A DNA stretch of 64,000 nt from Anaeramoeba ignava (Eukaryota > Metamonada > Anaeramoebidae), in the NCBI GenBank assembly GCA_028826165.1, contig JAPDFW010000059.1, positions 1,377,001 to 1,441,000 on the forward strand. The letters are read 5' to 3'. Below are positions 23,830 through 33,587 of this stretch, piece after piece. The notes under the pieces are model-generated. The model did no database searches. It was given only the letters and a program-made list of their open reading frames with translations, and was not told where the DNA came from. Each line of letters opens with the position of its first letter. Position 1 is the first letter of the stretch. The position numbers were made by a program, and so were the translations under genes.

Positions 23830-24285
23830 TTAAATTTCTTTATCAAAATCTTCAAATATTGTAACTCCAAATTCTATACTTTCTATTAAAAATTCAATTT
23901 GTTTATTATTTAATTCATATTCTTTTCTAAGTTCATCTAATTCATTTTCATAACAATCTGCAAATTTAATTTTATACCATCTTTTTAAATTTTCATTTTC
24001 TTTTTCTTTTAAATTTTCTTTTAAATTTTCTTTTTCGTTTAAAAATAAATTTGAATTTAATTCTTCTATTTTTTTCCATAAAATTATTGAATTCTTTTTA
24101 TTCATTTCTTTTGTATTTTCTTTTAAAAATGAAGGTTTTAATTTATTATATATTTTTTCAATTAAATTTTCTGTTTTTTCAATAAGTAAATTAAGTTGTT
24201 CTTTTTCTTCGTTTTTAAATTTTTTTGATTTTAATTTCTTAATATTTTTTTCAATTTCAATAAAAAAATTATTATTTAAATCCAT
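23830..24285 (-). CDS. Small ribosome-assembly protein, RSA3-like
   Basis: Single-exon gene of 151 residues. The N-terminal two-thirds is Lys/Glu/Asn-rich and helical. The C-terminal ~50 residues, WYKIKFADCYENELDELRK then IEFLIESIEFGVTIFED, follow the pattern of the RSA3 domain (fungal ribosome-assembly protein 3: W-Y/F-x-x-x-x-x-x-F-x-x-DLxxLR...LLxxALxxGxxIF). In yeast that protein associates with pre-60S particles in the nucleolus. The match is by spacing and key residues only. It is convergent with the EMAP-like gene, 75 bp apart. Codon use is AT-rich like its surroundings. Alternative: an unrelated short coiled-coil protein. Confidence 0.55.
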   Translation of the reverse strand: MDLNNNFFIEIEKNIKKLKSKKFKNEEKEQLNLLIEKTENLIEKIYNKLKPSFLKENTKEMNKKNSIILWKKIEELNSNLFLNEKENLKENLKEKENENLKRWYKIKFADCYENELDELRKEYELNNKQIEFLIESIEFGVTIFEDFDKEI

Positions 24286-24307
24286 TATAAATTTATTAAC
24301 TTTTTTG

Positions 24308-24337
24308 AAAAGAAAAAAAATGAAAAATGAAAAAATG
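24308..24337 (-). promoter_or_regulatory. T-rich CAT motifs upstream of the RSA3-like gene
   Basis: Three T(n)CAT(n) blocks in gene sense, starting 23 bases before the ATG at 24285. Confidence 0.33.
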
Positions 24338-24885
24338 AATTTTAATTTTAATTTTGATTTTAATTTTGATTTTAATTTTGATTTTGATTTTAATTTTAAT
24401 TTTGATTTTGATTTTAATTTTAATTTTGATTTTGATTTTAATTTTAATTTTAATTTTGATTTTAATTTTAAATTTAATTTTAATTTTAATTTTAATTTTA
24501 AATTTTGATTTTGATTTTAATTTTAAATTTAATTTTGATTTTAATTTTAATTTTAATTTTAATTTTAATTTTAATTTTAATTTTAATTTTAATTTTAATT
24601 TTAATTTTAATTTTAATTTTAATTTTAAATTTAATTTTAATTTTAATTTTAATTTTAATTTTGATTTTAATTTTAATTTTAAATTTAATTTTAATTTTGA
24701 TTTTGATTTTGATTTTGATTTAAATTTTAATTTTAATTTTTAAATTTTGATTTTGATTTTAATTTTAATTTAAATTTTAATTTTGATTTTAATTTTGATT
24801 TTAATTTTGATTTTAATTTTGATTTTAATTTTAATTTTAATTTTAATTTTAATTTTGATTTTAATTTTGATTTTGATTATTAAAT
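24338..24885. repeat. (AATTTTGATTTT)n intergenic repeat
   Basis: About 550 bp of AATTTT/GATTTT hexamers between the RSA3-like start and the first RCC1-BTB stop; the last bases run into that gene's 3' end. Long frames encoding (NF)n or (IL)n here are artefacts of the repeat. Confidence 0.85.
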
Positions 24886-26649
24886 TTGTTAATTAATAAA
24901 TCAAATAAATTTGGATTTGTTTGATTTAATTGAAAATAATCAATTCCAGTTTCTAATTCATTAATGATTTCTTGTGTAATTTCAATTTCATCTTTAATTT
25001 GATTTGAATAAATCCAATATTCAAATATTTGAAATGATTTATTACTTAATTCACTATAATCTGTAACTTTATTAGAAGTATCTTCAGTTACAGATAAAAA
25101 CATTCCTCGATATAATTCACTTCTCATTATTAATATTAATTTAGGAAATTTATATTGTTTTTCTTTTCTTTCAATAATAAAATCTTTTTCATTTTCATTT
25201 TCATTTAAATAAATTCTTTTCATTGTTTCTTCTATTTTTTCATTTAAATTTATAATTTCTTTAATTTCAGAATATAATTTTGGATTTATTATTCTGTTTG
25301 AATAAATCATTTCAAATATTTGATTTGATTCTTTAATTGATTTTTTTGAAATAATTTCTTGAAGTTTTTCAATTTGATTTTCATTTTGATTTAATCTATA
25401 TTTCAATATTAATTTATGAGCTTCAATTATTTCTCCATTTTCGGTTTTAAATGAAATATTGCAAAATTCTTTTCTTCTAAATAATTTTATCAAATCTTCT
25501 TCAAGATTGGAAAAAGGAGGAGGAGAATAATAAAGAAATGATTTGTAAGATCCACAAAGAAACATGATAATTGGAAATATTTTCATTAAATCTTAATTTA
25601 GGAAGTTCAATTTGAATTGGAATTAATTGATTGTTTTTATCTCCAGTTCCTAATTGACCAGAATAGTTATTTCCAAATCCTATTAATTTTGAATTGGATG
25701 TTAAAATCAAAGTATGATTACTTCCAATAGAAATATCAAGAATATCATCATTTTCAAATAAAGATGATTTGATTTCAGTAAATTCATAAGTATGTTCATC
25801 TTCTTTTCCAAGTCCATTATATTGATAATCTCCACATGAATAAAGTTTTCTTTTTGGATTTTCATTTTCATTTTCAATCAACATTATTGAATGATAATAT
25901 CCAGTTTGAATATCAATTATTTTGCCTTTTGGAATATTTTGGATTTTGGTCAATTTTTGGATTTTTCTTTCTTCTATTGATTCTCCTAATCCAAGTTGAA
26001 CATAATCATTTAAACCGCAACAAAATAATTCTTGATTTGAATTTAAAAGAAAAATATGATAACAACAATTTCCTGAAAATATTTTAGAAACATTTTTCAT
26101 TATTAAAATTGGTTTTTCTGTTTCTTCAAGTGTTTTAGAATCAAAACCAAGTTGACCATATTCATTTGAACCAATTCCGTAAGCATTTTGATTTGAAGTT
26201 AATAAGTAAATTGAATAACACCCACAAACAACATCTTGAATTATTCTATCATTTGTATCTTCAATTAATGATGAAATATTGATAAATTCTTTTGGATTTT
26301 TTGGATTAATATCTATTCCTTTGGCAAATACATTTCCTTCTGATGTTAAAATAGCTTCATTTACATAGCCAGAAATGACTTTTTGAATATTTTCTTCAAT
26401 TTGGATTTTTGAAGGATTTCGCTTTGAATTATTTTCATTTGAATATTCTATTGCTTTTCCATTTTTAAAAAGGAAAATTGTTGAAAATCCTGATGATGAA
26501 ATTTGTTTAATTTGTTTTTCATTTTCATTTTCATTTTCATTTTCATTTTCATTTTCAAATTTAAATTGAATTGGTTTTGTTATTTTATTTGATTCATTTT
26601 TGATAAGTTTTGGATTTTGATTTTGACCAAAAAATATAATTTCATTCAT
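24861..26649 (-). CDS. RCC1-BTB protein, copy 1 (one apparent frameshift)
   Basis: RCC1-type beta-propeller followed by BTB-like domains. The propeller half (26649 to ~25560) carries repeated blades such as NAYGIGSNEYGQLGF, ELFCCGLNDYVQLGLG, KLYSCGDYQYNGLG and KLIGFGNNYSGQLGTG. The BTB half (to 24861) has NLEEDLIKLFRRKEFCNISF and EAHKLILKYRL, then a second BTB-like block FPKLILIMRSELYRGMF...SFQIFEYWIYSN. The frame changes at plus 25556-25558, where copy 2 has one A fewer (CACAAG against CACAAAG). With one base removed the protein is 595 residues and reads SNYHVSCGSYKSFLYY, matching copy 2. The family often acts as a chromatin/GTPase regulator or Cullin-3 adaptor; the precise role is unknown. 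Either an assembly error or a recent mutation. Confidence 0.8.
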
Positions 26650-26658
26650 TTTTGAAAA

Positions 26659-26680
26659 GAAAAAAAATGAAAAAAATGAA
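26659..26680 (-). promoter_or_regulatory. T-rich CAT motifs upstream of RCC1-BTB copy 1
   Basis: Two T(n)CAT(n) blocks in gene sense, 10-30 bases before the ATG at 26649. Confidence 0.33.
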
Positions 26681-26885
26681 TTTTAATTTTAATTTTAATT
26701 TTGATTTTGATTTTAATTTTAATTTTAATTTTAATTTTAATTTTAATTCTAAATTTTAATTTTGATTTTAATTTTTAATTTTGATTTTGATTTTAATTTT
26801 GATTTTAATTTTAATTTAAATTTTAATTTTAATTTTTATTTTAATTTTAATTTTAATTTTAATTTTAATTTTAATTTTAATTTTG
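26681..26885. repeat. (AATTTT)n spacer between the RCC1-BTB copies
   Basis: About 205 bp of AATTTT/GATTTT hexamers, matching the repeat after copy 1. The tandem duplication probably carried this 3' repeat with it. Confidence 0.8.
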
Positions 26886-28639
26886 ATTATTAAATTTTTT
26901 AATTAATAAATCAAATAAATTTGGATTTGTTTGATTTAATTGAAAATAATCAATTCCTGTTTCTAATTCATCAATAATTTCTTGTGTAATTTCAATTTCA
27001 TCTTTAATTTGATTTGAATAAATCCAATATTCTAATATTTGAAATGATTTATTACTTAATTCACTATAATCTGTAACTTTATTAGAAGTATCATTTGTTA
27101 CAGATAAAAACATTCCTCGATATAATTCACTTCTCATTATTAATATTAATTTTGGAAATTTATATTGTTTTTCTTTTCTTTCAATTATAAAATCTTTTTC
27201 ATTTTCATTTTCATTTAAATAAATTCTTTTCATTGTTTCTTCTATTTTTTCATTTGAATTTATAATTTCTTTAATTTCAGAATATAATTTTGGATTTATT
27301 TTGGAATTATTTGAATAAATCATTTCAAATATTTGATTTGATTCTTTAATTGATTTTTTTGAAATAATTTCTTTAAGTTTTTCAATTTGATTTTGATTTT
27401 GATTTAATCTATATTTCAATATTAATTTATGAGCTTTGATTATTTCTCCATTTTCTGGTTTTAAATGAAATATCACAAAATTCTTTTCTTTCAAATAATT
27501 TTATCAAATCTTCTTCAAGACTTGATATTATAGGATAAAAAAGAATAGAATTATTTTCTCCACAAGAAAGATGATAATTGGAAATATTAAATAATAATTG
27601 AGGAAGTTCAATTTGAACAGGCAAATTTTTCCTTTTTGTATTCCCATTCCCTAATTGACCATATTCATTACTCCCAAATCCTATTAGTTTTCCACTTTCA
27701 GTTAAAATCAAAGTATGTCGAAAACCGTTTGCAATTTCAAGAATATTATCATTTTCAAATAATTTTATCCTCATTTCAGTGAATTCTCTTGTATTTTGGC
27801 TATTCTTCAGACTTTTTAATTCAAATAAACCACTAGAGTAAATTTTTCTTAATCCTGATTCTTGATCTTCAATCAACAACATTGAGCGTAATCCTCTTAA
27901 TTGAATATCAATTATTTTGCCTTTTGGAATATTTTGGATTTTTGGTTAATTGATTAACTTTTGCTTCTTTTATTGATTTCCCTAATCCGAGTTGACCAAA
28001 AAAATTATCACCGCAACAAAACAATTCTTGATTTGAATTTAAAATAAAAACACAATTTGAAAAATTTCCTGAAAATATTTTAGAAACATTTTTCATCATT
28101 AAAATTGGTTTTTCTGTTTTTTTAAGTGTTTCAGAATCACAAGAAAGTTGGCCATGATCATTAGAACCAATTCCATAAGCATTTTGATTTGAAGTTAATA
28201 AGTAAATTGTGTTTTTTCCAGAAACAACATCTTGAATTATTCTATCATTTGTATCTTCAATTAATAATGTGATTTCCTTATAAGTTCTTGAAATCTTTGT
28301 TTTGTATCGATTTTGTCTTATGAAAACTTGACCTTTTTCTGATAAAAGAGCCTCATTTTCAATTCCAACAGAAATTTTTTTAATTTTTGGAAATTTGAGT
28401 TTTTTTGGATCTAAACCAACAATAAATTGAATCACTTCTCCACTGATGAAAAGAACATTTGTGATAAATTTATTTGATGCAATTTGTTTTATTGGTTCTT
28501 CTTGTAAATTTACAGTTGTCATTTGATGTGGTTTTGTTATTTGATAAGGATCATCTGAAAAACGATTAAAGAAAGGATTTTGACCAAAAATCCAAATATC
28601 ATTTTTTTGATTAAAATTGAAGTTTGAATTCGAGTTCAT
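26877..28639 (-). pseudogene. RCC1-BTB protein, copy 2 (two apparent frameshifts)
   Basis: Tandem paralog of the gene at 24861-26649, same order of domains. Three reading segments: 28639 to ~27940 (blades NAYGIGSNDHGQL, ELFCCGDNFFGQLGLG), ~27940 to ~27456 (KLIGFGSNEYGQLGNG, SNYHLSCGENNSILFY, start of BTB), and ~27456 to 26877 (rest of the BTB part). Compared with copy 1 there is an extra T in the T5 run at 27939-27943 and an extra base at 27455-27458. Removing both gives a continuous 586-residue protein. The BTB halves of the two copies are almost identical while the propellers have diverged strongly. Labelled pseudogene because of two disruptions, but the rest of the frame is clean, so assembly error is a real alternative. 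Confidence 0.55.
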
Positions 28640-29256
28640 TTATTAAAAAAGAAGAAAAAGAAAAATTTAAAAAATGAAAATTTAAAAAATGAAAAATTTA
28701 AAAAATGAAAAATTTCTTTCGAATTTGATTTTAATTAAAAAATGAAAAATTAAAAAATGAAAAATTAAAAAATGAAATTTTGATTTTAAAAATTTTAAAA
28801 AATTTAATTTTGATTTTAATTTTGAATTTAATTTTAATTTTAAATTTAATTTTAATTTTGATTTTGATTTTAATTTTGATTTTGATTTTGATTTTAATTT
28901 TGAATTTGATTTTAATTTTAATTTAATTTTGATTTTGATTTTAATTTTAAATTTTAATTTTAATTTTAATTTTAATTTTAATTTTAATTTTAATTTTGAT
29001 TTTAATTTTAATTTTAATTTTGATTTTAATTTTAATTTTGATTTTGATTTTGATTTTAATTTTAATTTTGGATTTGATTTTAATTTTAATTTTAATTTGA
29101 ATTTGAATTTTAATTTTAATTTTAATTTTAAATTTAATTTTAATTTTAATTTTAATTTTGATTTTAATTTTGATTTTAATTTTAATTTTAATTTTAAATT
29201 TTAATTTTAATTTGAATTTGATTTGAATTTTAATTTTGAATTTAATTTTGGATTTT
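28640..29256. repeat. Intergenic (AATTTT/GATTTT)n between RCC1-BTB copy 2 and PANK
   Basis: The first ~75 bp hold several T(n)CAT(n) motifs (28661-28713, gene sense) ahead of copy 2. The remainder is a hexamer repeat. No gene is seen. Confidence 0.8.
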
Positions 29257-30365
29257 CTAATTATTTTGATCATTTTCTAAATCTGAAATTGCAGCTCCTA
29301 AAGCACAATAATAAGCTCCATGATTGAGGAAAAAAGCTTGATGTTGACCTTTTGACCAATAATTTAAAGAATCAACAATATAATGATAAGTTTTAAGTTT
29401 ATCATTAACAAAAGCTCCAGTGAAAATGAATTTTGAAATATTATAAATTTTTCCATTTAAAACTGCAATATGAGAGATATTCCAGCAAACCATTTTCAAA
29501 ATTCCTTCTATAACATCAGCATTCCTTGTTGTCCAGTTTTGTTTGTTATTCCAGTCATTTGTTACTGCCATTTTTCCAAACCAAGATGCAACAATTTCTG
29601 CATTTAATCCGATTGCAGAATAATCTGATCCAAAAATATCTCCAACTACTAAATGAATTCTTTTTGAATCAATATTATTTTTTTCACTTGAATTAACTAT
29701 TGAACAAATTTCTTCATAAGAATCTACTCCACATAAAATCTACAAATATATTCAATTTAAAATTAAAAATTCAAATTCAAAATTAAAATTCAAATTTATA
29801 TTAATATTAATATTAAATCAATCACTCGAGTCAATCCTAGAAATGTTGCTCCTCCAACTCCTTCACCATCTATTCTTTCAACTTTTCCTTGATTAACCTT
29901 AATCAAACTAACTCCAGATCCAAAATTTACAACAATAAAAGGTTCTTCAAACAAAAAATTTTCAATAAATATCTTCATATTTTTTTGAATTGAAAATTGA
30001 AAAATTTCATTTGGAAAATTAATAACTCCATAACGAATTCCTTTAATCAAACAAGAAATCTCATCCAAAAAAAGAATATTCTTTTCAAAATAAGTTTCCA
30101 ATAAGTTTTTATACTTGATTGAACCTCCTCCAGTTAAATGAACATTTTTTTCATTATTTTTTTCATCATTTTTTTCATCATTTTTTTCTAAATCAAAAAT
30201 CCATTCAAAATTTGGATCTTTTTTAAGTTGTTTAAGAAAATCTTCAACTTTAATTGTTTCTTCAATTTTGAATATTTTAGTTTGAAATTGTGAATCTTTT
30301 TCTTCTTTATAAATTAATACAAGTTTAATTAAAGTTCCACCAATATCAAGACCTAAACGAAACAT
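29257..30365 (-). CDS. Pantothenate kinase (eukaryotic PANK type)
   Basis: Phosphorylates pantothenate, the first and rate-setting step of coenzyme A synthesis. Exons 30365-29826 and 29739-29257 with an 86-bp phase-0 intron; 340 residues. The start MFRLGLDIGGTLIKLV is the ASKHA-fold phosphate-1 motif of PANKs. VVNFGSGVSLIKV and EGVGGATFLGL are the phosphate-2 region. Exon 2 carries the family signature VVGDIFGSDYSAIGLNAEIVAS (canonical DIYGGDYxxxGL) and ends with HGAYYCALGAAI (HxGYxGAxGAL in relatives). A short EKNDEKNDEKN repeat is inserted near residue 65. Slightly shorter than animal PANK catalytic domains but with all key blocks. Head-to-head with FPGS, 123 bp between the ATGs. Confidence 0.92.
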
Positions 30366-30370
30366 TTTGA

Positions 30371-30411
30371 AAGAAAAAAGAAAAAAATGAAAAAATGAAA
30401 AATGAAAAATT
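30371..30411 (-). promoter_or_regulatory. T-rich CAT motifs upstream of PANK
   Basis: Three T(n)CAT(n) blocks in gene sense, directly before the PANK ATG, in the divergent spacer shared with FPGS. Confidence 0.36.
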
Positions 30412-30445
30412 TAGAAAAAAATTTTTTTAATTTTTTTAATTTGAA

Positions 30446-30477
30446 AATTTCATTTTTTTCTTTTTTCTTTTTTCTTA
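30446..30477 (+). promoter_or_regulatory. T-rich CAT motif upstream of FPGS
   Basis: TTTCATTTTTTTC followed by C-interrupted T runs, ending 12 bases before the ATG at 30489. Confidence 0.36.
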
Positions 30478-30488
30478 GAATTTTCTAA

Positions 30489-32121
30489 ATGCAAATTAAA
30501 ACTTATAAACAAGCAATAGAAAGATTATCAAAACTTCAATCAAATCAAAAAGCACGAATTCGAATGGATTCAACATTTTCTGGACACAATTCACTTTCAG
30601 AAATGGATCATTACATAGAAAGCCTAGAATTATCTCTCCAAAAACTTTCCGTTATACACGTGGCAGGAACAAAAGGAAAAGGATCAACTTGTGCGTTTGT
30701 TGAGTCAATTCTTCGGAATTGTGGATTGCGCACAGGACTCTATATTTCGCCTCATCTTGTGGACATTCGCGAGCGGATTGTTCTCAACGGAAATATGATC
30801 AGCAAGGAAGATTTTGCTGAGCATTTTTTTGCTGTTTATAATAAATTGGAACAAACTCGAACCCCCGATTTTCCCGAATTGCCCTCTTTTTTTCGCTTCA
30901 TGACTCTTTTTGCCTTCCATTATTTTCTTCATCAAAAAGTTGATGTCGCTATTATTGAAGTCGGCATCGGCGGCCGTTATGATTCCACAAACGTTGTTTT
31001 TCCTACTGTTTGTGGTGTTTCTTCTTTAGGGTTTGATCACATGTCAATTTTGGGGGATACTTTGGACAAAATTGCTTTTGAAAAAGCTGGTATTTTCAAA
31101 AGGAATGTTGTTGCTGTCACTTCCCCACAAAAACCTATTGCGTTGAAAACTCTTAAAGAAACAGCCACTTCTGTTGGATCGCCTCTTTTCCTTGTTCCTG
31201 ATCTTTCTGCGTATTCAAGTCAAAATGAAATTATCCTCAGTTTGGAAGGCGATCACCAGAAAATTAACGCTTCTTTGGCAATCACTCTTGCAAAGTTTTT
31301 CTTGCAATTAACTTTCAATGTTGTTGATGATCTTACAACTAATTTGGATTGGCAAAAATATTTGCTAGTTCAACCTTTTCAAAAAACTGATGAAATTTTT
31401 CAAGAGGATTTATCAACAGATTCTGCGCTAGAAATATTGTTTGCTAATTCAGAAAAAGTGAACAAAAATATCCAAAATTATTCTTTAACCGAAAATATAT
31501 TGATTGAAAAAAAACTGATAAATCCACAAAAACAGAAAATACAACATCCATCCGAAATATCGGAAATCCGAAATTGCAAACTAAGCAATTTATGGGGTTT
31601 TTTTCCTTAAGGGTTTATCAACAACTTCTTGGCCAGGAAGATGTCAAGTTTGTCCAAGTAAAAAAAGCGAGAATGTTATTTTCTATCTTGACGGAGCGCA
31701 CACTGACGAGAGTATTGGAATTGCCGTGAATTGGTTTGCGAATAAAACACGAACCAACGAAACAGAAACAACGGAAAATTCAAGTGTGAAAATTTTACTA
31801 TTTTTTTGTACTTCAGATCGTGATCCAAAAAATCTGTTACAACCTCTTATTAAAATGAATATTTTTCATCACGTTATCTTTTCTCCACATATTCCTGTCA
31901 AAAAAGCTGCTAAAATACCAGGAAATTGGCTTGATTTAATGAAGGAAATTTGGGAAAGTTCTGATCCAAAAGCACAAATTTATGTTGAAAAAACTCTTTC
32001 TTCTTCTCTTTCTTCAATTTATTCTATATCTGAAAATTTTCAAGACGTATTAATTCAAGTTTTGGTTACAGGAAGTTTACATATTGTTGGTGATGTTTTA
32101 TCTGTAGAACATTTAATATAG
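30489..32121 (+). CDS. FPGS: Folylpolyglutamate synthase
   Basis: Mur-ligase-fold enzyme that adds glutamates to folates with ATP, retaining them in the cell. Exon 1 is 30489-31457 and exon 2 is 31612-32121; the 154-bp phase-0 intron starts GTGAAC and ends TTTTTTTCCTTAAG. Total 492 residues, normal for the family. The P-loop HVAGTKGKGSTCAFVESIL is at residues ~56-75, YISPHLVDIRERI follows, and EVGIGGRYDSTNV is the expected downstream signature. Exon 2 opens GLSTTSWPGRCQV and carries FYLDGAHTDESI, both diagnostic. The end FHHVIFSPH..., the C-terminal domain, is shorter than in animals. The stretch 30650-31050 is much richer in G and C than its surroundings. The 5' splice site is inferred; a different GT would alter the join by a few dozen residues. 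Confidence 0.93.
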
Positions 32122-32410
32122 AAGATTTTATACACAACAAAATAATTATAAAAAACTAAATTTACATTTTTTTTAGAATAAATTTTTCAAATTAAATTTT
32201 TTTCAAAAAAAGCAAAAAAAAAACCCAAAAAAAATTCCACTTTTTTTAATTTATTCCACTTTATTTAATTTATTTAATCTATTCAATTTATTCCACTTTA
32301 TTTAATCTATTTAATTTTTTTTTAATTTTATTTTAATTTTTTCATTTTTCATTTTTTCATTTTTTCATTTTTCATTTTTCATTTTTTTCATTTTAATTTT
32401 TTTTTTATAA
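32122..32410. other. Intergenic spacer FPGS to LRR gene, with TTCCAC motifs
   Basis: Three TTCCACTTT-type elements (32235-32247, 32254-32261, 32291-32298) lie 110-180 bases after the FPGS stop. A ladder of T(n)CAT(n) motifs (32336-32395) leads into the LRR start. No gene is seen. Confidence 0.5.
32336..32395 (+). promoter_or_regulatory. Tandem T-rich CAT motifs upstream of the LRR gene
   Basis: Seven CATTTTT blocks in about 60 bp, ending 16 bases before the ATG at 32411. With 53308-53360 this is the clearest example in the window. Confidence 0.4.
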
Positions 32411-33493
32411 ATGTCTCAACAACTTAAAGAAGTTTTTGAAAGTGCAATTCAAACTCAAATTTGGAAAATTGATCTTTCCAATAAAGAAATAACTGATTTA
32501 AAAGAAATTGATTTTTCCAAACTTGAACATTTAGAAATTTTAGATTTAACAAACAATAATTTAAAAGAAATACCAGATTCAATTTGCGAAATGAAAAATT
32601 TAAAACGGCTTTTATTATCTCACAATAAATTAAAATCTTTGCCAAAAAATATTGGCAAACTTTCTAATTTGGAATGGCTTCATCTCTCTTATAATGAAGA
32701 TTTATCTTCTCTTCCTGATATTTCAGCTCTTGTTAATTTAACTGAACTTGATTTGAGTCATTGTAGTTTTAATGCTCTTCCTGGTGGTTTAGAAAAACTT
32801 AAAAAACTCACGACTATTGATGTATTTTGTTTCATTTCCTTTTTTCTTTTAAAAATTCATTTATAAAATTTAATTTAAAATTAAAATTAAAATTTATAAA
32901 ATTAAAATTAAAATTAAAATTAAATTTAAATTCATTTATAAAATTAAAATTAAAATTCATTTATAAAATTCATTTATAAAATTCATTTATAAAATTTATT
33001 TATAAAATTAAAATTAAATTCATTTATAAAATTAAAATTAAATTCATTTATAAAATTAAAATCAAAATTCATTTATAAAATTAAAATTAAAATTAAATTC
33101 ATTTATAAAATTAAAATTTAAATTAAAATTAAAATTAATTTATAAAATTAAAATTAAATTTAAAATTAAAATCAATATTAAAATTAAAATTATTTTTAGG
33201 CAAGTTCAAATCAAATCAAAGCTATCAATCCTTCAATTTGTAAAATGAAATCTTTAGGAAGATTATATTTAGATCATAATAAACTTAATCGAATTCATCA
33301 AGATTTTGGTTCTTTTCAAAATCTTAAAGTGCTTGATTTAAGTTTCAATCAAATTGTTGAACTTCCTTTTTCATTAACAAATCTTGATGGTTTATGGGAA
33401 CTTCATTTAGAAGGAAATGAAAAACTTAAAAATCCTCCTCAAGATGTTTTAAACAAAGAACCAAAAGAAATTTTAAGTTACATCAAAAAATAA
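32411..33493 (+). CDS. Leucine-rich repeat protein
   Basis: Exons 32411-32821 and 33200-33493 with a 378-bp phase-0 repeat intron; 234 residues, almost wholly LRR. About eight repeats of the 23-residue type L-x-x-L-x-L-x-x-N-x-L-x-x-[IL]-P are visible, for example LEILDLTNNNLKEIPDSI, LKRLLLSHNKLKSLPKNI and LKVLDLSFNQIVELPFSL. The C-terminal cap GNEKLKNPPQDVLNKEPKEILSYIK resembles the end of SHOC2/PIRL/Roco-type LRR blocks. No kinase, GTPase or membrane segment accompanies it and no signal peptide is present, so it is probably a cytosolic scaffold. It is too generic for a named ortholog. Confidence 0.85.
32822..33199 (+). repeat. LRR gene intron, AAATTCATTTATAAAATTAAA repeat
   Basis: 378-bp phase-0 intron (GTATTT..TTTTTAG) of ATTCATTTATAAAATT and AAATT units. 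Confidence 0.85.
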
Positions 33494-33587
33494 TCTCTTC
33501 TTTTTTCTTTCTTCTTTCTTTCTTTTCTTTTTTTTCTTTCATTTGATTCCATCAAATTTTTGAAATAAACAAAATTCTCAAAATTTT

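Noticed and set aside
24338-24885. Long frames encoding (NF)n or (IL)n, also at 28929-29273, 52777-53292 and 55488-55799
   Set aside because: They are by-products of hexamer repeats that lack stops in several frames on both strands. They have no conserved content.
16314-28000. Programmed +1 frameshifting as a general mechanism
   Set aside because: In both RCC1-BTB copies, alignment shows that homology resumes at the indel itself, well before the stop codon, so the shift is in the DNA. Only the AAA-TAA at 16314 fits the Euplotes context, and an A7 run next to it offers a simpler cause.
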